Assembly (NCBI RefSeq): GCF_001245615.1
Contig: NZ_CWKH01000001.1
Span: 496,001-560,000, forward strand
Reading direction: 5' to 3'
Length of the DNA: 64,000 bases
From: Mycolicibacterium neworleansense
GTDB taxonomy: Bacteria; Actinomycetota; Actinomycetes; Mycobacteriales; Mycobacteriaceae
Positions 26,300 through 35,832 of this stretch are shown here, piece after piece. Within the stretch, counting starts at the first letter, position 1; each line of letters opens with the position of its first letter. A program made the position numbers and the translations under genes. Below the pieces are notes generated by a model, which was not told the DNA's origin, did no database searches, and saw only the letters and a list, made by a program, of their open reading frames with translations.

Positions 26300-27967
26300 T
26301 CAGCCTCCGCGAAGCTCCGCAAGTTCCTTCATATTCGCCAAACCCTGCTCCTGCGCCTCGTTGAGAAACTCCGGTAGCGGGGCCCGCAGTTCGGGCAGCA
26401 CCTCGTTGTCCAGAAGTGCCTGCAGATCAGCCTGTTTGGCGTTGCGGCCGGCCTGGTTGTCGAGCTCTTGGATACCTGAATCTGTTGTGTAGTCGTACAA
26501 CTCGTGGTGGACAGGCCGCGAGGGGTCGATGTCCATGGTGCCGGGCTTCCAGTACGTGTACATGCCGAGCTTGGCCTGGGGTGTCCGCACGGCGACGATG
26601 TGGCTGGGTGCGGAGGTGGGGATCTCGGTGGGCGGGCCGTCGGCGCCGAAGAACTTCTTGGCCAGTGGGGATTTCATCAAGGCGGCCATCTCTTCCACCG
26701 ACATGTCGTCAGTGGCGTGTGCGATCCAGGGCCGCCCGGGTGCGGCGGCATCGGCGGCGATGCCGGCGATGTCCGCGCGCCCGGCCAGGTAGGAGTACCG
26801 CGAGTCGGCGCGCCAACTGGTCCCGCCGTGGGCGACAGTCAACAGCAGCGCCGCCAGGTCAGCGCTCGAGGTGAGCTGCGTGCGGGTGGCGCCCGCGTCA
26901 GGTGTCAGATGACCTGACGGGTCCCGGATGTAGAGGGGCACCCGGATGCTCTCCTCATACACGGCGGCGCCCTTGCCGCGCAGGCCATGTGAGCCGGCGT
27001 ACTCGCCGTGGTCGGAGGTGAACACGACGATCGTGTTGTCGTCGATCTCCGGGCGGGCCGCGAGAGTGTCGAGTACCCGCCCGATCTGGGTGTCCACCTG
27101 CTGATGCAGCCACAGGTACATGTCGAGGCAGCGCGCCCATTGCGCGGCAGCCTCGGGCCCGGTGTAGTCCATCGCGCCGGTCATCAGCGGCGACATGAAG
27201 TTCATGTAGTCGATCTGCAGCTGGGGCTTGCCGCGGCGGCGTAGATCGTCGGCGGTTTCGAAGTTCACCGGATGAGAGTTGAACCGGTGTGGAACATCTT
27301 CCGGCAGAGGGTTTTTCGGCCACCAGCAGATGTCGTGTGGGTTGACCAGCGACACGGTGGTGCACCAGGGACCCTCGCTCGCGTGGGCGTCGAACCAACC
27401 GGCGAACTGATCGACGATCGACGGGTCCTGCTGCAGGCCCTGGTTCGGTGCGCCGTTGGGGGACGGATAGGTGCCACCGGAGAAGCCGTGGACGTCCAGG
27501 CCGTCGGGCGTGTTGTCGGCCGCGCTGCCCAGGTGCCATTTGCCCCACCACCAGGTTCGGTAGCCGGCGTCGCGCAGCATCGTGCCCCAGGTGGGGAATC
27601 GGGCCGCCAGCGTCGACTCCGTGGGCCCCTCACCGGTGTACAGGCACCCGGTCTGGTGCGAGTACAGGCCGGTGGTCAGCACCCCGCGCGACGGTGTGCA
27701 CATGTTCGACGCGCTGTAATGCGAAGCGAATGAGGTGCTGCGCGTCCGGAGCCGGTCGAGGTTCGGGAGCAGCGCGCCGAGTTGTTCGGTGTCGGGGAAC
27801 CACTGGGGTGCCCGCATCTGGTCGACGATGACGACGAGGATGTTGGGCTGGGCGGTCGCGCCCGGCGTTCGCCTGCCCAGTAGTTCATAACCGCCGAATC
27901 CCACGGCGGCCGCACCGGCGGCCACCGCCGCACCGCCCAGGACCGTCCGCCTGCTGAGCTCTGCCAT
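26300..27967 (-). CDS. Tat-exported sulfatase (type I, formylglycine-dependent)
   Basis: 555 aa. The N-terminus has a twin-arginine signal (LSRRTVLGG at residues 4-12) followed by an Ala/Gly hydrophobic stretch. The sulfatase signature CTPSRG places the Cys to be converted to formylglycine at residue 90. Metal-site elements are VVIVDQM (about 46-51) and TSDHGEYAGSHGLRGKG (about 340). GYRTWWWGKWHLG supplies the usual Lys and His. The enzyme should hydrolyse a sulfate (or phosphonate/phosphate) ester outside the membrane, provided that a formylglycine-generating enzyme is encoded elsewhere. Its DQ in place of DD in the first metal motif is found in choline-sulfatase-like members. Substrate not predictable. 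Confidence 0.93.
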   Translation of the reverse strand: MAELSRRTVLGGAAVAAGAAAVGFGGYELLGRRTPGATAQPNILVVIVDQMRAPQWFPDTEQLGALLPNLDRLRTRSTSFASHYSASNMCTPSRGVLTTGLYSHQTGCLYTGEGPTESTLAARFPTWGTMLRDAGYRTWWWGKWHLGSAADNTPDGLDVHGFSGGTYPSPNGAPNQGLQQDPSIVDQFAGWFDAHASEGPWCTTVSLVNPHDICWWPKNPLPEDVPHRFNSHPVNFETADDLRRRGKPQLQIDYMNFMSPLMTGAMDYTGPEAAAQWARCLDMYLWLHQQVDTQIGRVLDTLAARPEIDDNTIVVFTSDHGEYAGSHGLRGKGAAVYEESIRVPLYIRDPSGHLTPDAGATRTQLTSSADLAALLLTVAHGGTSWRADSRYSYLAGRADIAGIAADAAAPGRPWIAHATDDMSVEEMAALMKSPLAKKFFGADGPPTEIPTSAPSHIVAVRTPQAKLGMYTYWKPGTMDIDPSRPVHHELYDYTTDSGIQELDNQAGRNAKQADLQALLDNEVLPELRAPLPEFLNEAQEQGLANMKELAELRGG

Positions 27968-28017
27968 CCAGTCAGGTTAAGAGGTCATCCTGAGAACACC
28001 GTTTAGTGTGGGGAATC

Positions 28018-29535
28018 ATGACAGCCCAGCGACGTGTGGACGCCGATTTCCTGGAGCTGCCCCGGTTCGAGTTGGCCGACGCGGCGTTGTCCGCGGCGGC
28101 CGCGGCCGGCGCCAGCTATGCCGACCTGCGGATTCACCGCATCACCACCGAGATCATCCAATTACGCGACGGCGAGTTGGAGATGTCCGTGGTCAACCGC
28201 GAGATCGGCCTGGCGGTACGGGTGATCGTGGACGGCGCGTGGGGATTCGCCTCCCATGCCGAGCTGGCGCCTCAGGTGGCCGCCGAGACGGCGCGGCGCG
28301 CGGTGCAGGTGGCGACGACGCTGGCGTCGCTGAACGCCGAGCGCATCGAATTGGCAGCCGAACCGGTCTACACCGACGTTTCGTGGGTGTCCGACTACGG
28401 CGTCGACCCGTTCGCCGTGCCCGCGGCGGACAAGATCGCCCTGCTCGGCGAGTACTCCGGCCGGCTGCTGGCGGCCGACGGCGTCGACCATGTGTCGGCG
28501 GGAGTGCATGCGGTCAAGGAGCAGACCTTCTACGCCGATACTTTCGGGTCATCGATCACCCAGCAGCGGGTGCGGGTGATGCCGACCATGGAGGCGGTGG
28601 CTGTCGACTCCGCCGCCGGAAGCTTCGAGACCATGCGTACGCTGGCCCCGCCGACGGCGCGTGGCTGGGAAGCCCTTGCCGGTGATGACGTGTGGGACTG
28701 GACCTCTGAGCTGGCCGAGCTGCCGACGCTGCTCGCCGAGAAGACCAAGGCCCCGTCGGTTGTCGCGGGTCCCACCGACCTGGTGATCGACCCGTCCAAC
28801 CTGTGGCTGACGATCCATGAATCCATCGGGCACGCCACCGAATACGACCGGGCGATCGGCTACGAGGCGGCCTACGCCGGCACGTCGTTCGCCACTCCGG
28901 ACAAGCTCGGCACCATGCGCTACGGCTCACCGGTGATGAACGTGACCGCTGACCGTACCGTCGAATTCGGTTTGGCCACTGTTGGTTTCGATGACGAGGG
29001 GGTGCGCTCGCAGAGCTGGGACCTGGTGCGCGACGGCGTCTTCGTCGGCTATCAGCTGGACCGGGTGTTCGCGCCGCGCCTCGGCCAGGCCCGCTCCAAC
29101 GGTTGCTCGTATGCCGACTCGCCCCACCATGTCCCGATCCAGCGGATGGCCAATGTGTCGCTGCAGCCCGGCCTGGAGGATCTCAGTACGGCGGACCTGA
29201 TCTCACGCGTGTCCGACGGCATCTATGTCGTGGGCGACAAGTCCTGGTCAATCGACATGCAGCGGTACAACTTCCAGTTCACCGGCCAGCGGTTCTACCG
29301 GATCCGCGACGGGCGGCTGGACGGGCAGCTGCGGGACGTGGCCTACCAGGCCACCACCACCGATTTCTGGGGCGCGATGGAAGCCGTTGGCGGGCCGTCC
29401 ACCTGGCGCCTCGGCGGGGCGTTCAACTGCGGCAAGGCCCAGCCCGGGCAGGTGGCCCCGGTCAGCCACGGCTGCCCGAGCGCCCTGTTCCGCGGCATCA
29501 ATGTACTGAACACCCGGACGGAGGGCGGCCGATGA
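28018..29535 (+). CDS. tldD: TldD-family metalloprotease (Rv2315c-like)
   Basis: 505 aa. The TldD zinc motif HESIGH is present at His267-Glu268 to His272 (LTIHESIGHATEYDR). The N-terminal GASYADLRIHRITTEIIQLRDGELE and the GCSYADSPHHVPIQRMANVSLQPG segment near 360 are typical of the family. TldD and TldE form a heteromeric protease; in E. coli it matures microcin B17 and degrades CcdA. ATG 28018 was chosen, with GGGGA four bases before; an upstream GTG (28006) is less likely. ATGA overlap with tldE shows translational coupling. No obvious peptide precursor lies beside it. Confidence 0.93.
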   Translation: MTAQRRVDADFLELPRFELADAALSAAAAAGASYADLRIHRITTEIIQLRDGELEMSVVNREIGLAVRVIVDGAWGFASHAELAPQVAAETARRAVQVATTLASLNAERIELAAEPVYTDVSWVSDYGVDPFAVPAADKIALLGEYSGRLLAADGVDHVSAGVHAVKEQTFYADTFGSSITQQRVRVMPTMEAVAVDSAAGSFETMRTLAPPTARGWEALAGDDVWDWTSELAELPTLLAEKTKAPSVVAGPTDLVIDPSNLWLTIHESIGHATEYDRAIGYEAAYAGTSFATPDKLGTMRYGSPVMNVTADRTVEFGLATVGFDDEGVRSQSWDLVRDGVFVGYQLDRVFAPRLGQARSNGCSYADSPHHVPIQRMANVSLQPGLEDLSTADLISRVSDGIYVVGDKSWSIDMQRYNFQFTGQRFYRIRDGRLDGQLRDVAYQATTTDFWGAMEAVGGPSTWRLGGAFNCGKAQPGQVAPVSHGCPSALFRGINVLNTRTEGGR

Positions 29536-30893
29536 TCGGCGCACAGCAGGTCGTCGACATCGCCCTGGGTGCAGCGGATCCCGGCACGGAGACCATCGTT
29601 CTGGTCACCGACCGGGCCGATGCCTCGCTGCGGTGGGCCGGAAACTCGATGACCACCAACGGCGAGACGGTCAGCCGCACCGTCACGGTGATCTCGATCG
29701 TCCGCCGCGGTGACAAGGCGCATGTCGGATCCGTGCGGTCCACCGAAGTGGATCCGGCGGTGATCCCAGAACTGGTGGCCGCCGCGCAGCGGGCCGCGGC
29801 GTCCTCGCCGCAGGCTCGCGACGCCGCGGCGCCGTTACCGGGCACCGGAGTACCGGCGGATTGGGATGCCCCGGTGGTGGGCACCGGCGCACAGGTGTTC
29901 ACCGGCATCGCCGGCGATCTCGCCAAGGGCTTCGCCGGCTCCGACCAGCTCTACGGATACGCCCGCCACGTCATGGAGACCACGTTCGTGGCCACCTCGA
30001 CGGGCCTGCGCCGTCGTTACACCCAGCCGACCGGGTCGGTGGAGATCAATGCCAAGCGCGACGGCGCGAGTGTCTGGGCCGGAGTGAGCACCGCGGATTT
30101 CGTTGATGTGCAGGTGGATTCACTGCTCGATGAGCTGTCGTTGAAGCTGGGATGGGCGCAGCGGACGGTGGAACTGCCCGCCGGCCGGTACGAGACGCTG
30201 ATGCCGCCGTCCACGGTGGCCGACATGATGATCTATCTCACCTGGGCGATGGATGGTCGCGGCGCGCAAGAAGGGCGCACCGCGCTATCGGCGCCCGGTG
30301 GGACGCGGGTCGGGGAGAAGCTCACCGATCTGGGACTGACGCTGTACTCCGACCCGTTTGCGGCAGAGTTGGCCTGCCAGCCGTTCGTCGCGGTACCGAG
30401 TTCCTCGGAGCGGGTGTCGATCTTCGACAACGGCATGGACATCGGCCGGGTGGACTGGATCCGCGACGGGGTGGTCAATGCGCTGGCGTACCCGCGGGCC
30501 GTGGCCGCCGAATACGGCACACCTGTCGCGGTACCGGCCGACAACCTGCTGATGACTGGTGGCACAACTGAATTGGCCGACATGATCGCCGGCACCGAGC
30601 GTGGTCTGCTGCTCACCACGCTGTGGTACATCCGCGAGGTCGACCCTACGGTGCTGCTGCTGACCGGGCTGACCCGGGACGGCGTCTACCTGATCGAGGA
30701 CGGCGAGGTGACCGCGGCAGTGAACAACTTCCGGTTCAACGAGAGTCCGCTGGACCTGTTGCGGCGCGCCGGCGAGGCCGGGATCAGCGAGGTCACCCTG
30801 CCGCGCGAGTGGGGTGACTGGGCCACCCGCGCGGCCATGCCGACGCTGCGGATCCCGGACTTCCACATGTCCTCGGTGAGCCGAGCGCAATGA
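29532..30893 (+). CDS. pmbA: TldE/PmbA-family protein, TldD partner (Rv2314c-like)
   Basis: 453 aa, same fold as TldD but without the HExxxH zinc motif, as expected for TldE/PmbA. It keeps the family's GTRVGEKLTDLGLTLYSDP region, the FDNGMDIGRVDWIRDGVVNAL segment and the C-terminal VNNFRFNESPLDLLRRAGEAG motif. It overlaps tldD by four bases (29532-29535) and so should be made in equal amounts to form the complex. The start is fixed by this overlap; the frame is open upstream but there it only runs antisense-free inside tldD. The downstream TIGR02206 membrane protein follows at 7 bp and may share the transcript. Confidence 0.93.
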   Translation: MIGAQQVVDIALGAADPGTETIVLVTDRADASLRWAGNSMTTNGETVSRTVTVISIVRRGDKAHVGSVRSTEVDPAVIPELVAAAQRAAASSPQARDAAAPLPGTGVPADWDAPVVGTGAQVFTGIAGDLAKGFAGSDQLYGYARHVMETTFVATSTGLRRRYTQPTGSVEINAKRDGASVWAGVSTADFVDVQVDSLLDELSLKLGWAQRTVELPAGRYETLMPPSTVADMMIYLTWAMDGRGAQEGRTALSAPGGTRVGEKLTDLGLTLYSDPFAAELACQPFVAVPSSSERVSIFDNGMDIGRVDWIRDGVVNALAYPRAVAAEYGTPVAVPADNLLMTGGTTELADMIAGTERGLLLTTLWYIREVDPTVLLLTGLTRDGVYLIEDGEVTAAVNNFRFNESPLDLLRRAGEAGISEVTLPREWGDWATRAAMPTLRIPDFHMSSVSRAQ

Positions 30894-30900
30894 GGTAAGA

Positions 30901-31593
30901 GTGTTGTCCCAACGGCAATTCACGGTGTACGGCCCGTCGCACTGGGTCGCCATCGCCGTGTTTGCCGCCGGGGCGGTGCTGCTGGTCTGGCTCGGCCGCC
31001 GCCAAACCGAACATCAATCCCGGATGTGCGGCCGCATCCTGGGCACGGTGACGGCCGTGATCTACGTCGCGATGCTGATCTACACCCTGATCCCGCCGTC
31101 GATCGACCGGTCGGTGCCGCTGCGGTTGACCGACCTGGCCACCGTCGTCGGGGCGTACGCGCTGTGGTCGCAACGGCAGTGGGCGTATGTGCTGACCTAC
31201 TACTGGGGTCTGGTGCTGAGCACCCAGGCACTGATCTCCCCGGTGCTCAAGAGCCCGGACTTCCCGCACTACGAGTTCCTGGCCTTCTGGTCGATCCATC
31301 TGCTGGTGGTCTGGGCGGCAATCTATTTGACCTGGGGTCGCGGGATGAGCCCCGACTGGCGCAGCTATCGGCTCGTGGTGTCGGTGACGGCGGTGTGGGC
31401 GCTGGGAACGATGACGTTCAACGCGATCGCCGGAACCAACTACGGGTTCCTCAACGCCAAACCCGCGACCGCGTCACTACTCGACCTGATGGGCCCCTGG
31501 CCGGTCTACGTACTGGTGGCCAGCGTCCTGGTGGCCGGGGTGTGGGCGCTCATGACGTGGCCATGGGTACCTCGGCGGTATCGCGCCCGCTGA
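30901..31593 (+). CDS. TIGR02206-family (YwaF-type) integral membrane protein
   Basis: 230 aa with six to seven membrane helices. The pattern fits TIGR02206: FTVYGPSHWVAIAVF at the start, PLRLTDLATVVGAYAL in the middle, LTYYWGLVLSTQALISP, and GTNYGFLNAKPATASLLDLMGPWPVYVL near the end. No function is established for the family. The GTG start has GAGG five bases upstream. It follows tldE at 7 bp. Its 3' end overlaps the convergent symporter gene by 44 bp. Confidence 0.88.
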   Translation: MLSQRQFTVYGPSHWVAIAVFAAGAVLLVWLGRRQTEHQSRMCGRILGTVTAVIYVAMLIYTLIPPSIDRSVPLRLTDLATVVGAYALWSQRQWAYVLTYYWGLVLSTQALISPVLKSPDFPHYEFLAFWSIHLLVVWAAIYLTWGRGMSPDWRSYRLVVSVTAVWALGTMTFNAIAGTNYGFLNAKPATASLLDLMGPWPVYVLVASVLVAGVWALMTWPWVPRRYRAR

Positions 31594-33031
31594 GCCGGTC
31601 GTCCCACACCCGCAGCACTTCCGCGGAGGTACGTGGCGTCAGCAGACTGACCACGATGTAGGTGATCAGGCTGGACACCAGGCCGTAGTAGATGGGCTCG
31701 TTGGCCAGCACGTCGCCGACGACTGCCATGGTGCCCAAGGTGACCAGCGTGCCGACCGCCATCGCGGCCAGCGCACCGGCACCGGTGGCCCGCTTCCACA
31801 GGAAGCCGCCCAGGATCGGTACCAGCAGCCCACCGACGAGGATGTCGTAGGCGATGGTCAGCGCACCGACCACATCGTTCAGTAGTGCGGCGATGACGAT
31901 CACGATGACTCCGAGCACCGCGACGTAGCGGCGGTCGGAATGCACGTCCACTTCCGGGTTCTCGCTGTCGTCGCCGGTGGCGGCGGGCTTGCCGAGCAGG
32001 CGTGCCAGCATCGGCTTGATGTCGGTGCGGGCCACCGTGGCGGTGGCGATCAGGGCGCCCGACGCGGTCGACATCATCGCGGCGACGGCGGCGGCCAGCA
32101 CGAGGCCGCTGATGCCGACGGGCAGAATCGCCTCGGCGATCTGGGCGTACACGTCGTCCTTGGCTTCGATGTCGGGCATGAAAGTCGATGCGGCCATGCC
32201 GATCAGCGCCCCGGCGATGCCGTACAGCACGCAGTAGAGCGCGGCTGTCGTCCCACCCCAGCGGGCGACCTGCGGGGAGCGCGCGGTGAACACCCGCTGC
32301 CAGATGTCCTGTCCGATGAGCATTCCGAAGCTGTAGACGACGAAGAACGTGATGATGGTCTCGGTGCCGATCGCGGTGAGGTCGAACACTGCGTCGCCGG
32401 CGCGTTCCCGGATGCCGTCGAACCCGCCGGCCTTGTTCCAGGTGAACGGCAGCAGCAGGAAGAACACCCCGATGGTCTTGAGGATGAACTGGACCATGTC
32501 GGTCAGCGTGATGGACCACATGCCGCCGATCGCCGAGTACAACATGACGACCATGCCGCCGATGACCACGGAAAGCGTTCGGCCCGTGCCGAACAGCACG
32601 TTGAACACCGTCGCGTAGGCGATGGTCGAGGTGACCGACAGCATCAGGGTGTAGGCCGCTATGACGACCCCGGAGGCCGAGGTGGCGTCGACGCCGTAGC
32701 GCAGGCTGAGCATCTGCGCGACAGTGTAAACCCGCAGGCGCTGAATGGGTCCGGCGAAGAACAGGCTCAGCGCCAGCAGGCCGACGGCGATCGCCACCAC
32801 CAGCCACATGCCGGAGATGCCCCACTTGTAGCCCAGGCCGACGCCGCCCACCGTCGAGGCACCGCCGAGCACGACGGCGGCCATGGTGCCGGTGTAGAGC
32901 GTGGGCCCGAGACGGCGGCCTGCGACCAGAAAGTCGGCGGAATCCTTGGTGCGGGTCTTGCCCCAGAATCCGAAGGCGAGCATCGCGAGCAGATAGATGA
33001 CGACGATCGCGATATCGACTGGTTTACCCAC
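31550..33031 (-). CDS. Sodium:solute symporter (SSS family)
   Basis: 493 aa with about 13 membrane helices. SSS features: a periplasmic N-terminus, FLVAGRRLGPTLYTGTMAAVVLGGASTVGG (helices 1-2, Na+ site region), RVYTVAQMLSLRYG, and AAVAAMMSTASGALIATATVARTDI (helix 8 with the S-T/S Na2-site signature). It imports an organic solute with Na+. GTG 33031 has GAAGGA eight bases upstream. It is third in the ureohydrolase / ThDP enzyme / symporter operon (16-bp gap), so its cargo is probably the guanidino compound, keto acid or amino acid that those enzymes use. Confidence 0.9.
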   Translation of the reverse strand: MGKPVDIAIVVIYLLAMLAFGFWGKTRTKDSADFLVAGRRLGPTLYTGTMAAVVLGGASTVGGVGLGYKWGISGMWLVVAIAVGLLALSLFFAGPIQRLRVYTVAQMLSLRYGVDATSASGVVIAAYTLMLSVTSTIAYATVFNVLFGTGRTLSVVIGGMVVMLYSAIGGMWSITLTDMVQFILKTIGVFFLLLPFTWNKAGGFDGIRERAGDAVFDLTAIGTETIITFFVVYSFGMLIGQDIWQRVFTARSPQVARWGGTTAALYCVLYGIAGALIGMAASTFMPDIEAKDDVYAQIAEAILPVGISGLVLAAAVAAMMSTASGALIATATVARTDIKPMLARLLGKPAATGDDSENPEVDVHSDRRYVAVLGVIVIVIAALLNDVVGALTIAYDILVGGLLVPILGGFLWKRATGAGALAAMAVGTLVTLGTMAVVGDVLANEPIYYGLVSSLITYIVVSLLTPRTSAEVLRVWDDRLSGRDTAEVPMATS

Positions 33032-33047
33032 GATGTCAATCCTTCGG

Positions 33048-34652
33048 TCAGAGGTGAGTGGGGGCGAACATGCTGAGCATTGCGGGCAGCACGACGACAG
33101 ATGGGCCGTCGGTGCCGAACGTGGCGGCCACGATCTCGCCGACGGTGCCGGGTGTGGCGGTATGCGCGGGAATGCCGAAACTCTCTGCGAGCCGGGCGAA
33201 GTCGGGGCGGGCCAGTTCGGTCGCGGTCGCCGTGCCGAACTCGGCGGTCATGTACTCCCGCAAGATGCCGTAACCGCCGTCGTCGACGATCAGCCAGGTG
33301 ACGTTGGCGTCGTGCTGGCGGGCAGTGGCCAGTTCGGCGATCGAGTACATGCCGCCACCGTCACCCGACACCGCGAAGGTGCGGTCGCCGGTGGCGATCG
33401 CCGCGGCCAGCGCGGCCGGGAAGGCGAAGCCCAGGCCGCCGGCGCCCTGCGCGGAATGGAAGGCGCCGTCCTGTGGGTCCCATGCCGACCAGGCCCAGTA
33501 TCCGGCGATCGTCATGTCCCAGAAAGTGTGGGTCCCTGACGGCACGGCGGCCCGGAGATCGGCCATGAGTTGCAGTTCGGTGGCCAGATCCTGCCCGGCG
33601 AGCCTGTTCTGCACCGCTTTTCGAAGCTCGGTGGCCTGCGTCGCCCCCGCGGCAGTGTCACGGGTGTCAACGTTCTCGGTCAGCGCACGCATGGCGTGGG
33701 CGGCATCGGCATGGATGGCCAGGGCGGGGTGGTTGGCCTCCAGCACACGGGCCTCGGCGTCGATGTGGATCAGCCGGCCGCGCGGTGCAAAGGTGAAGTA
33801 GTTGCTGGTGACCTCACCCATCGCGGTACCGACGGCCACCAGCACGTCGGCGTTTTCCAGCATCTCGGTGGTGTAGCGGTCCTCGATCCACGACGCGGCC
33901 GACAGTGGGTGGTCGAAGGAGATGGCGCCCTTACCGCCGACCGTGGAAACCACCGGGGCACCCAGTTTTTCGGCCAAGGCCACCAACGCCTCCGGGCCGC
34001 CGCCCGAGCGGCGCACGCCGCCGCCGGCCAAGATGACCGGCCGCTGTGCGGTGTTCAGCAGCGCGGCGGCCTCCTGGATCAACTCGGGGCGCGGGGCACG
34101 TTGGGTCGGCGTCACCTCGAGCGCGGCCACCGGCGGCACCGTCGTCGGCTCCAACAGCACATCCTGCGGGATTTCCACCCACGTCGGCCCGGCCGGGGCG
34201 GTCTGTGCCAGCGTGTAGGCGTCGGCGATCAGGCTGGGAATCTCTGCGGCCTGCCGCACCGTGGCAACGCTTTTCGTGACGTTGACCGCGCTGGCCTTCT
34301 GATCGTCGAGCTGGTGCAGCATGCCTCGACGCAGGCCCACGCCGGAGCGCGGCACCTGGCTGGCGATCACGAGCAGCGGCACCCCGGTGGCGTAGGCCTC
34401 CTGGAGTGCGCCCAGCGCGGTCAGCGCGCCGGGCCCGGTGGACAAGAACAGCACACCGACTTCGCCGGTGACCCGGCTGTAGCCGTCGGCGCCGAACGCC
34501 GAGTTGTTCTCCACCCGCGAGCTGACAAACCTCAGTTCACTGCGCCGGATGGCATCGAACAGACCCAGCGCGTTCTGGCCGGGGATGCCGAACACATGCG
34601 AGACCTCCAGCGCGGTAAGGGTTTCGACGACGAGGTCGCCGCCGTTACGCAT
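33048..34652 (-). CDS. Thiamine-diphosphate-dependent decarboxylase/synthase (acetolactate synthase fold)
   Basis: 534 aa in three domains. The N-terminal pyrimidine-binding domain has the activating Glu48 ([15 protein letters not shown]) and [17 protein letters not shown]. The central domain runs from about 190 to 330. The C-terminal pyrophosphate domain has [22 protein letters not shown], where the usual closing NN pair is DD. No FAD-site features of true acetolactate synthases stand out. Family members include acetolactate synthase, benzoylformate decarboxylase and the 2-ketoarginine decarboxylase of the arginine transaminase route. Because it overlaps an agmatinase-family gene by 8 bp, I favour a 2-keto-acid (possibly 2-ketoarginine) decarboxylase. 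ATG 34652 chosen; upstream residues are not family-like. Confidence 0.85.
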   Translation of the reverse strand: MRNGGDLVVETLTALEVSHVFGIPGQNALGLFDAIRRSELRFVSSRVENNSAFGADGYSRVTGEVGVLFLSTGPGALTALGALQEAYATGVPLLVIASQVPRSGVGLRRGMLHQLDDQKASAVNVTKSVATVRQAAEIPSLIADAYTLAQTAPAGPTWVEIPQDVLLEPTTVPPVAALEVTPTQRAPRPELIQEAAALLNTAQRPVILAGGGVRRSGGGPEALVALAEKLGAPVVSTVGGKGAISFDHPLSAASWIEDRYTTEMLENADVLVAVGTAMGEVTSNYFTFAPRGRLIHIDAEARVLEANHPALAIHADAAHAMRALTENVDTRDTAAGATQATELRKAVQNRLAGQDLATELQLMADLRAAVPSGTHTFWDMTIAGYWAWSAWDPQDGAFHSAQGAGGLGFAFPAALAAAIATGDRTFAVSGDGGGMYSIAELATARQHDANVTWLIVDDGGYGILREYMTAEFGTATATELARPDFARLAESFGIPAHTATPGTVGEIVAATFGTDGPSVVVLPAMLSMFAPTHL

Positions 34653-35592
34653 CGGGCCCCAAAGCCAGCAGGGACACCAGGTCGTAGGCGACATGCGACG
34701 CGGCCACACCGGTGATCTCGGCGTGGTCATAGGCGGGGGCCACCTCGACCACGTCGGCGCCGACCAGGTTGAGTCCTCGGAACCCGCGCAGGATCTCCAG
34801 CAGCTCGCGGCTGGTCATGCCGCCGGCCTCCGGGGTGCCGGTGCCGGGGGCGTGGGCCGGGTCGAGCACGTCGATGTCGATCGACACGTACACCGGACGG
34901 TTGCCCAGGCGCCGTCGCAGCTTGTCGACGACCTCGCGTACGCCTTGGTAGTACACGTCGGAGGAGGTGACGATGCCGAACCCGAACCGGCGGTCGTCCT
35001 CCAGGTCCTTCTTGCCGTACAGCGGGCCGCGGGTGCCCACGTGTGACAGCGCCTCGGTGTCGAGAATGCCCTCCTCGACGGCGCGCCGGAACGGGGTGCC
35101 GTGGGTGTATTCGGCACCGAAGTAGGTGTCCCAGGTGTCCAGGTGGGCATCGAAGTGGACCAAAGCGACCGGGCCGTGCTTGGCAGCGGCGGCGCGCAAC
35201 AGCGGCAGCGCGATGGTGTGGTCACCGCCGATGGTCACCAGTTTGGTGCCGTCGGAGGTGAGGTCGCGAGCCGCGCCTTCGATGGTCTCGATGGCCTCGT
35301 GAATGTTGAAGGGGTTCACCGCGATATCGCCGGCGTCGGCGACCTGGATGAGTTCGAAGGGGGACACGTCCATGGCAGGGTTGTACGGACGCAGCAGCCG
35401 CGAGGACTCGCGGACGTGGGTGGGGCCGAACCGGGCGCCCGGCCGGTAGGAGACGCCCGAGTCGAAGGGGACCCCGGCCACGACGACGTCGGCCTTGGTC
35501 ACTTGGTCCAGACGCGGCAGGCGGGCGAAGGTGGCCGGACCGGCGAAGCGGGGGATCTTCGATGCGTCGACGGGGCCGATCGGGGCGGTCAT
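34645..35592 (-). CDS. speB: Ureohydrolase, agmatinase/guanidinobutyrase family
   Basis: 315 aa. The binuclear Mn2+ centre is complete: GGDHTI (His125), HFDAHLDT (Asp148, His150, Asp152) and SIDIDVLDP (Asp239, Asp241). The enzyme would release urea from a guanidino substrate such as agmatine (giving putrescine) or 4-guanidinobutyrate (giving GABA); the sequence does not separate these. ATG 35592 has GAGGAAG seven bases upstream. First gene of a leftward operon with the ThDP enzyme and symporter, divergent across 240 bp from a double Lrp/AsnC regulator. The pairing with a ThDP decarboxylase makes guanidinobutyrase the more attractive option. The speB label denotes the family only. Confidence 0.9.
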   Translation of the reverse strand: MTAPIGPVDASKIPRFAGPATFARLPRLDQVTKADVVVAGVPFDSGVSYRPGARFGPTHVRESSRLLRPYNPAMDVSPFELIQVADAGDIAVNPFNIHEAIETIEGAARDLTSDGTKLVTIGGDHTIALPLLRAAAAKHGPVALVHFDAHLDTWDTYFGAEYTHGTPFRRAVEEGILDTEALSHVGTRGPLYGKKDLEDDRRFGFGIVTSSDVYYQGVREVVDKLRRRLGNRPVYVSIDIDVLDPAHAPGTGTPEAGGMTSRELLEILRGFRGLNLVGADVVEVAPAYDHAEITGVAASHVAYDLVSLLALGPDA

Positions 35593-35620
35593 GCGGTCAC
35601 TTCCTCTGCGGTTGCGGCGT

Positions 35621-35631
35621 TCAGAATCTGA
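35621..35631. promoter_or_regulatory. Short palindrome upstream of the ureohydrolase gene
   Basis: TCAGA-A-TCTGA is a perfect 11-base palindrome 29 bases upstream of the ureohydrolase ATG, in the AT-richer divergent promoter region. It could be a half of an Lrp-type site or part of a promoter; support is limited to its symmetry and place. Confidence 0.3.
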
Positions 35632-35712
35632 GGCGAATGTGATGTGCGTTACGGTAAACCCGCAGCTCAGGACATGCAATCGATTCGATCGGAACTGTGC
35701 ACTCTCTGGTGT

Positions 35713-35740
35713 CGATATGACGGTCGTAGACGTCACATCG
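35713..35740. promoter_or_regulatory. Candidate operator: 10-8-10 inverted repeat
   Basis: CGATATGACG (35713-35722) and CGTCACATCG (35731-35740) are inverted repeats with one mismatch, separated by 8 bases. The site lies mid-way between the divergent ureohydrolase and Lrp/AsnC genes, where a regulator controlling both would bind. Confidence 0.5.
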
Positions 35741-35832
35741 GTCGGAAAACGATCTGGTGAGCGGATGTGGCCATCTTTATGCCGGTACATTTGTGTGGAA
35801 AATTTCTTGGCTCATTTTCAGGCGGTGCCGCG

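Noticed and set aside
29103..30893. A longer TldE beginning at 29103
   Set aside because: The extra N-terminal residues read tldD in another frame; the ATGA overlap at 29532 gives the proper start.
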